Assembly: GCF_030064125.1 (NCBI RefSeq)
Contig: NZ_CP125957.1
Location: 248,001 to 312,000 of the forward strand
DNA length: 64,000 nucleotides
Direction: 5' to 3'
From: Pseudomonas sp. G2-4
GTDB lineage: Bacteria > Pseudomonadota > Gammaproteobacteria > Pseudomonadales > Pseudomonadaceae
Below, in pieces: positions 26,946 through 35,346 of the stretch. The position numbers and the translations under genes were made by a program. The notes below the pieces were generated by a model. It worked only from the letters and a program-made list of their open reading frames with translations, made no database searches and was not told where the DNA came from. Numbering within the stretch: position 1 is the stretch's first letter; every line of letters starts with the position of its first letter.

Positions 26946-28771
26946 ACAGCATCCAAATACTAAATGTTCTTCTTTGGCAAAAGAATGGCATACTTAGAAA
27001 TTTGCCGTTCCTTGAAAATCGCGTCAATGTAATAACCGGTGATTCAGGCAAGGGTAAATCATCGATTTTGTACATTATCGATTATTGTTTGCTTGCTAGC
27101 GAAACAAAAGGAATATCTAAAACAAATATTGACTCCAAGGTGACTTGGTATGGCCTCAAACTTAAAATCAACGGTAAGGAGATGATGATAGCTCGGCCGT
27201 CGGAAGAGAATGAGGAAACCTCCCAAGCATTTTTCAGCGAGAGCAGCGAGATACCTAAGGTACCTAGTCTAAATATTAAAATAGACAACCTCAAAAAAAT
27301 TCTAAACGACGCTTTTGGAATTGATTCGGAGCTTAAGATACCCTACGGTGGCCGACACATTCGTACAGGGTCAAAGGTCTCATTTCGTAGCTTCCTACCC
27401 CATAGCTATCAAGACCAAAATGCGATAATCGCACCCGAGTACCTATATATTCGACCAGCCGACGGACGTTATCAGGAGTCGATCGAACGAACTTTCCGTA
27501 TGGCCCTTGGCGTAGAGAATGCTAAAACCTCAACAGCCAAAGCAAAATTGCTCGAATTAGAGCAACAGCGAGTATCCATAGAGCGTAAAAAAGAGTCTTA
27601 CGAAAAAAATAAACTCGCATTTTCTGATGAGATAAGATCCCTAGGGCAGGAGGCTCAAGCACTAGGCATACTTGAACAAATTCCTGAAAGCACAGACACT
27701 TTACTATTGCAGCTTAAAGAAGTTGTCATCGATTCAGATATGCCGACTCTTGGTAAGAATGAAATTGAAAATATTGAAAAGCAAATCTTTTCGTTAAAAG
27801 CAAAAAACAAAAAATACGAAGCATTTGCCGATAATAAATCTAATTACTCGAACTCAGCCAAACAAGCCGAAGATGCTTTGCGTCCGGTGGAATTTTTCAA
27901 TGAGCATCCGGAACTGGTTTTTCCTTCCGAGCTAGCTAATAAATTAATACACCATCTGCAAGAGGAACTTTCACGTCTGCGGGTGGCAATGAAGAGCAAA
28001 CATCAAGCGCCTTTTCTCGCGGAGGTCAGCGACTTGATTTCTGCTAATGTTGATGAAATAAAGAAACTGGAAGGTACACTCGTGGCCCTTCAAAAAAACA
28101 ACAGAGTAAAATCAAATCCTAAGGAATATTACAAATATATAGGACGGCTAGATGCTAAAATTCAGTTGTTCGGCTCATCGGATACCACCACGTTTAATTT
28201 CGATCCAGAAGAATATAAAACAAAAGCCGATCAGCTACGTAGTGTTATCGACGAGGACAATCTTAAAGTTGAATTGGCCGAGCAAAAACTGAACGAGTTC
28301 ATCAACGAAAAATTACAGCGCTTGAAACTGAAGGGTTATGACAAATTTACGGCGCACTTCAGTGAAAGGGAGAAACTAATCCATCTGATTTCGGAGGATC
28401 TTTCCTCTATAGAAAAAATGCCTGATATTGGTAGCGCGTCGAATTATCTCTACCTGCATCTGGCATATTTTTTGTCTATACATGAAGTGGCTAAAAAACA
28501 CAGAGTTACCTGGATGCCTTCATTTATGGTTCTTGACCAACCCAGTACGCCATATTTTTCCAATGAGGGAGAGCCTACTGATGACATTATCAGTTTAGAT
28601 GCGGCCCTTGTTGAGATGAATAACTTTGTTAAAAATATGGACTCCGAAGGCGGTTTTCAGATAATTCTCTTAGAGCACATTAGAGAGTCACACTGGAAAA
28701 AGCTCAATCTCGATAGGTTCCACTTAGTGGATAAAGAGCTTCGCAATGGTTATGGGCTGATTCTTGACTGA
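26942..28771 (+). CDS. ABC-3C ATPase (DUF3732-type, SMC/RecN-like)
   Basis: 609 residues. Walker A GDSGKGKSS (residues 33-41), long coiled-coil-rich middle (about 190-480), and Walker B with D532 in MVLDQPSTPYF (Asp-Gln-Pro instead of Asp-Glu-Pro, usual for DUF3732). The C-terminus RNGYGLILD fits the family. SMC-like ABC ATPases of this type probably sense DNA or invasion and release the nuclease effector. Third gene of the operon; no further gene before 29100. Confidence 0.82.
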   Translation: MNSIQILNVLLWQKNGILRNLPFLENRVNVITGDSGKGKSSILYIIDYCLLASETKGISKTNIDSKVTWYGLKLKINGKEMMIARPSEENEETSQAFFSESSEIPKVPSLNIKIDNLKKILNDAFGIDSELKIPYGGRHIRTGSKVSFRSFLPHSYQDQNAIIAPEYLYIRPADGRYQESIERTFRMALGVENAKTSTAKAKLLELEQQRVSIERKKESYEKNKLAFSDEIRSLGQEAQALGILEQIPESTDTLLLQLKEVVIDSDMPTLGKNEIENIEKQIFSLKAKNKKYEAFADNKSNYSNSAKQAEDALRPVEFFNEHPELVFPSELANKLIHHLQEELSRLRVAMKSKHQAPFLAEVSDLISANVDEIKKLEGTLVALQKNNRVKSNPKEYYKYIGRLDAKIQLFGSSDTTTFNFDPEEYKTKADQLRSVIDEDNLKVELAEQKLNEFINEKLQRLKLKGYDKFTAHFSEREKLIHLISEDLSSIEKMPDIGSASNYLYLHLAYFLSIHEVAKKHRVTWMPSFMVLDQPSTPYFSNEGEPTDDIISLDAALVEMNNFVKNMDSEGGFQIILLEHIRESHWKKLNLDRFHLVDKELRNGYGLILD

Positions 28772-28975
28772 AAGCTATTCACAACTCTGTAACGGGATAA
28801 CCAGGGGAAGACGCCGATTAATTTAGCATCTGCATATTCATTTAAGATTGGAATTGTGGTCTGTCCCCAAATTATCCGGTCTGGATTTTTTCAGAAACCA
28901 GAAATCGTCCCAAAGCCGTTCTATGAAATCTTAAATAACCAGCCTGCTGCGGTATTAAGGCTTAAAATAGTTCAG

Positions 28976-28996
28976 GCCCCGCATGGGGCCTGATGC
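28976..28996. other. Hairpin between the ABC-3C and retron genes
   Basis: CAGGCCCC-GCA-TGGGGCCTG is a perfect 8-bp stem, without a clear T-run. The 328-bp interval between the convergent genes holds this hairpin and, at 28855-28875, a fragment (TCTGTCCCCAAATTAT) like the insertion-scar sequences at 22.4 kb. Confidence 0.5.
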
Positions 28997-29099
28997 GTTG
29001 GTAGTGAATTATGTCGTGATAAGTGGGCGTGATGGGGGGGCTAGTTTGCAGTTACATACCAACAATCTAAAATTTTCTATGATACGGAATCTGTATTAA

Positions 29100-30851
29100 T
29101 TACGGCGTTATGATTTTTGGATAATCATCTAGAGCTAGCTTGATTGAGTCTAAGATAGCCTCAAAACCCGAAAAATCGATATTTTTTTGGTTGGCTTTAA
29201 TGATATTTTGCGCGAATACATGCTTGCTATACGTCGTACTTGGCGGACCGCTTCTTACGACCTCAAAGGTTTTTCCCTTGTACTGTGTTGCCAGGGTGGC
29301 GGCCGGGAAAAAGTGCTCCATCATGGAGTCTTTTCCACCTATCTTCGGTGTAAGTATTACATAAAGGTTTTGAGCTATTTTGTAAAGTGTTTTACTAGTA
29401 TCTAGAACTGTCCCTTTTCCTTTTGGAATGGCGTATGTGCTGCCAGTGACATCTTTTATGGCACTAAATATAGGTTTTGATCCACTATCGTTGTCAACGA
29501 TTACGATAGTAGGGTTCAAGGGAGGGTGTGCTTTATATTTACCACATTGTCGTGCGTAGTTTCTAATGAAAAGACCTATGTCTGCGCTGCCACCATTCAG
29601 GCCGAGAACTCTATGAGTCAAGTTTGAGTAGTTGATAAAACGCAGATTGAGCCTGGTCTTGCCCTCTTTGGTTAGCGATGCAAGCTCGGGAAATTTTGCA
29701 TGAAGTGATTTTATGGCGCAAGTTAGGTATACGTTATCTGTCTTGCCCTCACATATAATCGTCGGGGCAGATGCACCATAGAAGTTTTTGTAGAATAAGA
29801 AGTCACCATGTATTCGTTCTATTGACCTGAGTGGGAATTCCTCTTGTTTTTTGCTGCTATTGCTTACAATTTTGGCTCTGTTGAAATTATCTACCATATA
29901 AATGTAGCTAAACATCCCTTCTAGCTTTTTCAACTGTCCTCGCGGGATGGAGATCTTTTCCTTTTTTAAGTGCTTTGGCTTTTCTTGGACATAGTAATCT
30001 CCATCCAGAAATAATTTATGCGCCATCGCTCTAACGGTACGGCGGAAATTTGCAGGGGTATTCGTAATGCTATTTACTATCAAACCTGTGACTGTTTGTT
30101 GAGCGCGATTGTATTGCATGCGCGTTTTGTTATGATTTAATCCGAATCCACTTTTGCTGATTATCTTAAGTAAGTCAGAGCCAGGGATCCAGTCGTGGGT
30201 ATCATCGATTTTGTAAGCAATGGACTGAGGGAACTTTAGTTTGTTCGTTGAGAATGTAATATCATCGGCATATCTAGAGTATACGCAGCCGTTCTTCGAT
30301 GCTAAAGAAACCATTCTTAAATCTAATAAGTGACCAATAAGATTTGACGCCACAGGCGACGTGGGGCTTCCCTGCGGTAACTTATCTTCATGGCACATTA
30401 TCTGAGATAGAATAGTGGCGATTTTTGGCTGGAGCGAAAAACTTCTGTTTGTAATGAAAAAGCCGCGTAATCGCCCAACATGTATGGAGCCGAAAAAATC
30501 TTGGATGTCTATATTTAGTACATAAAGCTTTTTTCTATGTTTGTCAGCGTTTGTAATAATTGAGTGGTCTTTTTTGAAACCATGCGAAAGTGTTGCAAGA
30601 TTAGGTACTTGAAGGGCTATTGTTTCTAGGCAGCTATCTAGGAGTACTTTCACTTTCCGTTGCAGCGCTTTTAACTCATCGCATGGTGCGGAAATGTTTC
30701 GAGGTGCTCCACTACTCTTTGGTATGGTGAATTGTGAATATTTATTAGTCTTTTTATAAATTAAATAAGCTAAAAATTTTGGTTCATAGTTTAGGATTAC
30801 TGCAAGATCATGTAGGGTGGCGGCTTTTTGAAGTTTGCGTAGTTCCGACAT
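29100..30851 (-). CDS. Retron reverse transcriptase-TOPRIM protein (Ec67-like)
   Basis: 583 residues. The RT domain has NIDIQDFF (Asp115), PQGSPTSPVASN (residues 159-170), the catalytic YADD (194-197) and the retron-specific VTG motif (254-256). A C-terminal TOPRIM domain follows, with Glu368 in ICEGKTD and D453/D455 in IVDNDSG. That is the architecture of retron Ec67 (Eco2), an abortive anti-phage system in which RT makes the msDNA and the TOPRIM part is the toxic effector. The msr-msd RNA is recognised just upstream (30871-31010). The start is at 30851, with AAGGATGGG upstream; the open frame extends to 30887 into the RNA gene. Confidence 0.9.
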   Translation of the reverse strand: MSELRKLQKAATLHDLAVILNYEPKFLAYLIYKKTNKYSQFTIPKSSGAPRNISAPCDELKALQRKVKVLLDSCLETIALQVPNLATLSHGFKKDHSIITNADKHRKKLYVLNIDIQDFFGSIHVGRLRGFFITNRSFSLQPKIATILSQIMCHEDKLPQGSPTSPVASNLIGHLLDLRMVSLASKNGCVYSRYADDITFSTNKLKFPQSIAYKIDDTHDWIPGSDLLKIISKSGFGLNHNKTRMQYNRAQQTVTGLIVNSITNTPANFRRTVRAMAHKLFLDGDYYVQEKPKHLKKEKISIPRGQLKKLEGMFSYIYMVDNFNRAKIVSNSSKKQEEFPLRSIERIHGDFLFYKNFYGASAPTIICEGKTDNVYLTCAIKSLHAKFPELASLTKEGKTRLNLRFINYSNLTHRVLGLNGGSADIGLFIRNYARQCGKYKAHPPLNPTIVIVDNDSGSKPIFSAIKDVTGSTYAIPKGKGTVLDTSKTLYKIAQNLYVILTPKIGGKDSMMEHFFPAATLATQYKGKTFEVVRSGPPSTTYSKHVFAQNIIKANQKNIDFSGFEAILDSIKLALDDYPKIITP

Positions 30852-30870
30852 AACCCATCCTTGAGTAAAA

Positions 30871-31010
30871 AAGAGGCTTACAGGCACTCATATGCGTCCG
30901 CCAGGATTATTCATTTTGGCGTCAAACTGTGAGTCGCGAAGGAGCAATCTCCCGCACGATTGTTTCAAATGCCACGAACCGTGGCAAAAAATCTGCCTGT
31001 AGGCCTCTCT
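30871..31010 (-). ncRNA. Retron msr-msd non-coding RNA
   Basis: Minus strand, directly before the RT gene. The a1 repeat (31010-30994, AGAGAGGCCTACAGGCA) pairs with the a2 repeat (30886-30871, TGCCTGTAAGCCTCTT) with one mismatch. After a1 come AGATTTTTT, a hairpin GCCACG-GTT-CGTGGC (30971-30985), then a stem GGAG/CTCC region. The msd stem pairs ACTCA/TGAGT and CGCCA/TGGCG (30886-30934) around a 13-nt loop. The stretch AGGCAGATTT at the a1/msr junction resembles that of retron Ec67. The candidate branching G is in CAG at the end of a1. A TTGACA-like -35 lies just upstream. Confidence 0.75.
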
Positions 31011-31124
31011 GTGTAAGCTAGCATATCGCCATCGCCAGCTGTCAATACCTGTTTTTCGCAGTAATGATCACCCAACCGTCGCTACTTTGGTTAACGACTC
31101 AAGGGGCGAAGATAGCGTCTGGCA

Positions 31125-31409
31125 CTACATTTTTAGCGAGGTTTGCGGCCACCGATTACCTAGCCTTTGGCAAATCAATCGCGCTGTTAGAAAGTAGTAA
31201 TAGCGCGTTGATTCTGACTTTTGGTCCAAATGATGGGTGAGGAACCAAACGAGATGCTTCTGATGCCAACTCCATGGATTATTTCGGCGCCATCGAGTTG
31301 AAATCGCATCTTGAATGACCTTCGCTTGGCGTAGGTGGCGCTGGCGTGTGGTATGCGACCCGGTCAGGACGCCTGACAGGAACAGCTCCATATCGAATGC
31401 CGTGCTCAT
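31125..31409 (-). CDS. Small protein coupled to Integrase_1-type recombinase
   Basis: 94 residues; basic and Trp-rich (STRWRRNNPWSWHQKHLVWF). The ATG overlaps the recombinase stop (ATGA), so it is translated from the same message. No domain recognised. It may be a recombination accessory factor or DNA-binding partner, but that is inference from coupling only. Confidence 0.55.
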   Translation of the reverse strand: MSTAFDMELFLSGVLTGSHTTRQRHLRQAKVIQDAISTRWRRNNPWSWHQKHLVWFLTHHLDQKSESTRYYYFLTARLICQRLGNRWPQTSLKM

Positions 31410-32386
31410 GCTCGACCACCAATGTAAGCCGACACCACGTCGATACGGCCGTGTCCGAGTTCATAGCTGATTTGCACTCGGGCCTCCTGATCTAGGCGTC
31501 GCTCGAGTTGGTAGCAATGGCCATCGTTGATAGGCGCGGGATGCTGGGTGATTTGCTCATAGCGTTCGCATGCAAAGGCCGCCCGTAATTCATGAAAGCC
31601 TTTGAGGTTGTGCTTATGGAGGAGGTCCCGTGCAGCGCGGACGATTTCCCGTTGGAAATCGAGATAGCTTTCGTTCGGTGCAAGCAGGTTGTGGCTGTCG
31701 TCGGGTGAGACCTGTTCGGCGAATCTCAGCGCTTCGCGAATATGCTCATCCACCTTGATCCAACGAGGAGCTGACGCACCCGAACGGCCACCTTTAGTGC
31801 CATCCTGGATGTTGATCTTCCCGTATTGTTCGGACTCGCGCTTCAGGCGCGGAAGGTCGGCCAAAATCGCCTCGCGTAAGCGCATGCCGGTGGCTCGCGC
31901 TAACTGAGCGATGGCCGCGGCGCGTGGCTGCTGGTGTTCGCAAAGCACCTCTACGATCCGCTTCACCTGTTCGCGGTCTTGGCCTTGCGGCACTGAACGA
32001 CGAACACTGGTGCGCTGCATTCCCAGCGCCTTACTCGGGCTCGGCACTTTCACATACTGATCACCGCGAAGCGCGGCCATGGTCCGATTCACACTGGACA
32101 ACCGGTTTTGCGCGGTTCCGATGGTGAGCTCACCTTGTTCAACTTGCTGACGAAGATGTCCGGCGTAGTCCAGCAAGGTCTGCCCATCAATCTGTCGCGC
32201 GTCGTTAAACCCGGGTCCATCCACCGACCGACACCACCGCACAAACGCCTGCCACCGATCACTGTGTGCTTTGACCGTGCCGTAATGCCCGCCGCCAAAT
32301 AGGTCGCGCAGCGCCTGCGGTCCGGCATAACTCAGCTGCCGGCCATAGCCAAAATTACGCCCATCGCGTCTACCTACTAGCGCCAT
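31406..32386 (-). CDS. Integrase_1-type (PF12835-like) site-specific recombinase
   Basis: 326 residues. An N-terminal SAM-like core-binding region (GGGHYGTVKAHSDRWQAFVRW, shown in parts) and a C-terminal tyrosine-recombinase-like catalytic domain with GMRLREAILADL (Arg), FHELRAAFACERYEQ and HGRIDVVSAYIGG (His ... Tyr). RBS GAGAGGAG precedes ATG at 32386; a TTG two codons upstream is less likely. This family appears in Pseudomonas integrative elements but its target is not known. It may be cargo or a second mobility system beside the P4 integrase. Confidence 0.75.
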   Translation of the reverse strand: MALVGRRDGRNFGYGRQLSYAGPQALRDLFGGGHYGTVKAHSDRWQAFVRWCRSVDGPGFNDARQIDGQTLLDYAGHLRQQVEQGELTIGTAQNRLSSVNRTMAALRGDQYVKVPSPSKALGMQRTSVRRSVPQGQDREQVKRIVEVLCEHQQPRAAAIAQLARATGMRLREAILADLPRLKRESEQYGKINIQDGTKGGRSGASAPRWIKVDEHIREALRFAEQVSPDDSHNLLAPNESYLDFQREIVRAARDLLHKHNLKGFHELRAAFACERYEQITQHPAPINDGHCYQLERRLDQEARVQISYELGHGRIDVVSAYIGGRA

Positions 32387-32815
32387 GATCAAACTCCTCT
32401 CGAAGCCAAAATCTTTGAAACTTTCCCCACGTCATCCCGCCAAGAATGTTGAGTGTTATCAGGGATCAAGGCCCCTGCGGCCTGTGAGGGTTGTCCACTA
32501 ACGCGGGACTGACGGCTCCTTACGACCGGGAGCTTGGGCATCTCATGATCTGGCCTCCTGAACACTTCCGAAGAAGTGGGCGGGTGGAGGCTGCACTGGC
32601 TGACGAGACCAATGCCGCGAGAACCTGAGTCGGGTGAAGGCAGTGAGGCGATGACCGGGGCATGCCTGACTGTCAGTCAGGTGCAGTCCATTCCCTGGGC
32701 TGCGGCACCACCATCTGCATCGCTGTTGCTAGTGACTTCGGTGTTTGTCACGCCGATTGTCACGAGGGGAAATGCCGCAATGCCTTGTACGAGGTGGGCT
32801 GCAGCAGTGGTAGGA

Positions 32816-32850
32816 GCGCCCGTCTCTTTCCGGGAGAAAGAGACGGGCGC
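32816..32850. repeat. Perfect 15-bp inverted repeat
   Basis: GCGCCCGTCTCTTTC and GAAAGAGACGGGCGC around a 5-nt loop (CGGGA). No T-run on either side, so it is unlikely to be a simple terminator. Confidence 0.7.
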
Positions 32851-33211
32851 AGGTTGGCTCAATGAAATGGCCAAGCGGATAGGTTGCTGCAGGGCAGCTA
32901 TGAAAGGGGGAAGTTGCCGCAGTGGGCACACTGGTAAAAGTAGGCATCCATCACATCGCTGTGACCGTGCGAGCCCCCGGACGCTAATCGCACTTTGGGA
33001 GAACCACCACGGTGTGGCGTAGCCTTAAAGGTTCTGGCTACCTGGGTTGCTGTCAAAGACAGCGCTTTGCCCGATCTTTTCTACGCCTGTGGATAATTTG
33101 GGTCAAGGCTCGAATTTTCGGGAATTCTGCGGCTGTGGATGAAATTATCCACCGGTGGAAATCTATGGTTTTCCACAGACAATTTGCGTGGGCTTTAGAT
33201 TTTTTAAATGA

Positions 33212-33256
33212 GGTCCATCCAAGCAGGGCGGCTTTGCAGCCCCGCTTGGATGGACC
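33212..33256. repeat. Long hairpin downstream of the P4-type integrase gene
   Basis: Perfect 13-bp arms GGTCCATCCAAGC/GCTTGGATGGACC plus, after one mismatch, GGGC/GCCC, leaving a 9-nt loop. It lies 36 bp from the integrase stop codon. No T-run. Candidate recombination or replication hairpin. Confidence 0.7.
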
Positions 33257-33291
33257 CGCGTGGAAGGGCGGACAACGGTGATCTCACAGGC

Positions 33292-34620
33292 TTACCCACG
33301 TTTGGATGCGCCACGGCTATTTTGTAGGGCTGTGATGTTGTCGCCGACTGGGTGAGCGAATTCGTGGGGTGTCACATGCCCATGGCGGTTGGCGTCGATG
33401 TAGTTACTCCACCACGCCATGATCAGCCTGCGCTGTTCGAGGAATTCGGCCTTGTGGATATACGCGGCACGCACACGGTTGCGTTCCTTGTGGCTCATTT
33501 GTCTTTCGATGGCTGCGTCGGTCCATAACCCGGACTCCAGCAGAGCGCTACAGGCCATGGTCCTGAAGCCGTGGCCGCACACGTCCTTGCTGGTGTCATA
33601 GCCGACGTTGCGGAGCATGGTGTTCACCGTATTCTCGGACATGGGCTTCCAGTACTTGTGGTCGCCCGGTAGCACCAACTCTGAAAAGCGACTGAGGCTG
33701 CGCAGGCGCTCCAGTATTTCGATGACCTGCGGCGATAGCGGAACCATTTGAATGTCGCCGTTCATTTTGGTCCCGCGTGTGGAGTTGCGTACCCCTTCAA
33801 TCGGTGCGCGCGTATCTGGGATTTCCCACATGGCGCGTTGAAGGTCGAACTCACTCCATCGAGCGAAGCGTAGTTCGCTGGAGCGGACGAATACATGCAA
33901 CGTCAACAGGACGGCAAGGCGCGTCAGCTCGCGACCGTTGTAGTTGTCGATGCGTTGTAGCAGTTCGGGTAGGCGGTTGAGGGATAGGGCGGGGCGATGG
34001 ACTGTGCGCGGCGCGTGAATCGAGCCTGCCAGATCCAGTGCAGGATTCATGGTGATCTGCCGAGCCCTTTTGGCCCCGCGCATGATGGTGGATAAGTAGT
34101 TCTGTACCCTTAACGCCACATCCATGGTGCCGCGTTCCTTGATGCGCTGGGTGATCTCTAACAGGTCATGGGTATCGAGTTCAGCGATGGGTCGTTGGCC
34201 GATCAGCGGGAAGACGTGGGTGCGCAGTCGGCTCATTACGGTTTTTGCGTGGCCTGCGGTCCAGCGGCGGGACATATCAGCGTGCCACTCCAGGGCAACG
34301 GTTTCGAAAAGCAGTGCCGCCCGTTGGGCTACGATCTTGGCCTTTTTCTTTTCTTCCATTGGATCGAGGTTGTCTAGCAGTAACGCCTTGGCTTCGTCTC
34401 GCTTACGCCGTGCGACGGAAAGGGTAACGATGGGGTAATTGCCGATGATGAGCGTGCCTTCCTTGCCGCTGGGCTTGGTGTACTTCAAACGCCAGGTCTT
34501 CACGCCATTGGGTTTGACGAAAAGGTACATGCCGCCGCCGTCGAACAGTTTGTAGGCGCGTTCGCGGGTTTTGGCCGTGCGGCATTGCAGGTCGCTGAGG
34601 GGGATCGCTAGACGTGGCAT
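33292..34620 (-). CDS. P4-type tyrosine integrase
   Basis: 442 residues. The N-terminal DUF4102-like arm-binding domain (LFDGGGMYLFVKPNGVKTWR, GNYPIVTLSVARRKRDEAKALL) and catalytic domain with Arg in FVRSSELRFARWSEFD, HGFR at about residue 345, His in RQMSHKERNRVRAAYIH and Tyr in the same block. P4 integrases insert elements at tRNA 3' ends. Its start at 34620 lies 166 bp from the tRNA-Thr gene, whose 3' end faces it. This is the mobility gene of the defence island. Confidence 0.93.
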   Translation of the reverse strand: MPRLAIPLSDLQCRTAKTRERAYKLFDGGGMYLFVKPNGVKTWRLKYTKPSGKEGTLIIGNYPIVTLSVARRKRDEAKALLLDNLDPMEEKKKAKIVAQRAALLFETVALEWHADMSRRWTAGHAKTVMSRLRTHVFPLIGQRPIAELDTHDLLEITQRIKERGTMDVALRVQNYLSTIMRGAKRARQITMNPALDLAGSIHAPRTVHRPALSLNRLPELLQRIDNYNGRELTRLAVLLTLHVFVRSSELRFARWSEFDLQRAMWEIPDTRAPIEGVRNSTRGTKMNGDIQMVPLSPQVIEILERLRSLSRFSELVLPGDHKYWKPMSENTVNTMLRNVGYDTSKDVCGHGFRTMACSALLESGLWTDAAIERQMSHKERNRVRAAYIHKAEFLEQRRLIMAWWSNYIDANRHGHVTPHEFAHPVGDNITALQNSRGASKRG

Positions 34621-34718
34621 AGGGGTACGCGCTCCTGACCGGGAAATCGCAGTACCCCTAACATACCCTCGGGGAAGGGGGATTTTGTTGGATCCCGACA
34701 GAGGGTCCTGGAACGAAA

Positions 34719-34742
34719 AAAACCCGCCAAAAGGCGGGTTTT
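34719..34742. terminator. Bidirectional intrinsic terminator
   Basis: AAAACCCGCC-AAAA-GGCGGGTTTT is a perfect 10-bp stem with A/T tracts on both sides, between the integrase gene and the tRNA-Thr gene. Confidence 0.85.
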
Positions 34743-34785
34743 CGGGGCTTCCAGAGCATTCAGTAGAATGCAATGGAGCCTAATG

Positions 34786-34861
<76 letters not shown>

Positions 34862-35346
34862 GTGTGGGCGACGATTATAGCGATTGGGCCAGTTCTGTAA
34901 ACCCCTGAATTCTGACTATTTTTGCATGGGGTTCGGCTTAGACACGGGGGCGGCAGGTGAGTCGTTTGTGTAGGGCTCGTCAGGTGCGGTTGTTTTGCAG
35001 GTGTTGCGTTGGGCTTTGGCATGTCGACGCGTTCACGGGCGGTGGTGATATCCAGGAGCAACAGCAGGTGAAGTTCGTGTCGTGCTGTACACAATTACTC
35101 CCTCAGAACCGCACCGAATTCGTTGGTTATGTCGTTTCGCTCAGGCGCTTATGCACAATTAGAAGGGCGAGGCCGCCGGCATCTTGCGTTTTTGTGACAG
35201 CTTTCTCGTTTGCTCGCAAATGCCTGTTTTCATGGTTTTTTATGCAGATGAACAAAAAATGACCACCCTTCGTTCGGTCAGGAAATCGCAGGTTTCTTGG
35301 CGCCGCGTAGATTCCATCAACAGAGTTATCCACAGGCTGTTTCGCT
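34862..35346. other. Intergenic region
   Basis: About 480 bp between tRNA-Thr and the methyltransferase gene. It should contain the tRNA promoter. It has one TTATCCACAG site near 35328 (DnaA-box-like), common in Pseudomonas spacers. No gene with an RBS is seen. Confidence 0.5.

Larger units (their letters stand above)
32387..33291. other. Non-coding stretch with strong hairpins and DnaA-box-like sites
   Basis: About 900 bp between the recombinase gene start and the integrase gene end. It contains no convincing gene: the open frames at 32576-33022 and 33012-33281 have poor composition and no RBS. It does contain palindromes (32665-32681; 32816-32850; 33212-33256) and two TGTGGAT(A/G) sites near 33089 and 33132 plus TTATCCACC at about 33142, similar to DnaA boxes. 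Confidence 0.5.

Noticed and set aside
30852..30887. GTG start giving a 595-residue retron protein
   Set aside because: It would overlap the msr-msd RNA; the ATG at 30851 has AAGGATGGG before it.
32576..33022. 148-codon plus-strand frame in the recombinase gap
   Set aside because: No RBS, Cys/Arg-rich composition, overlaps the hairpins; judged non-coding.
33012..33281. 89-codon plus-strand frame in the recombinase gap
   Set aside because: No RBS and it covers DnaA-box-like and hairpin sequences.
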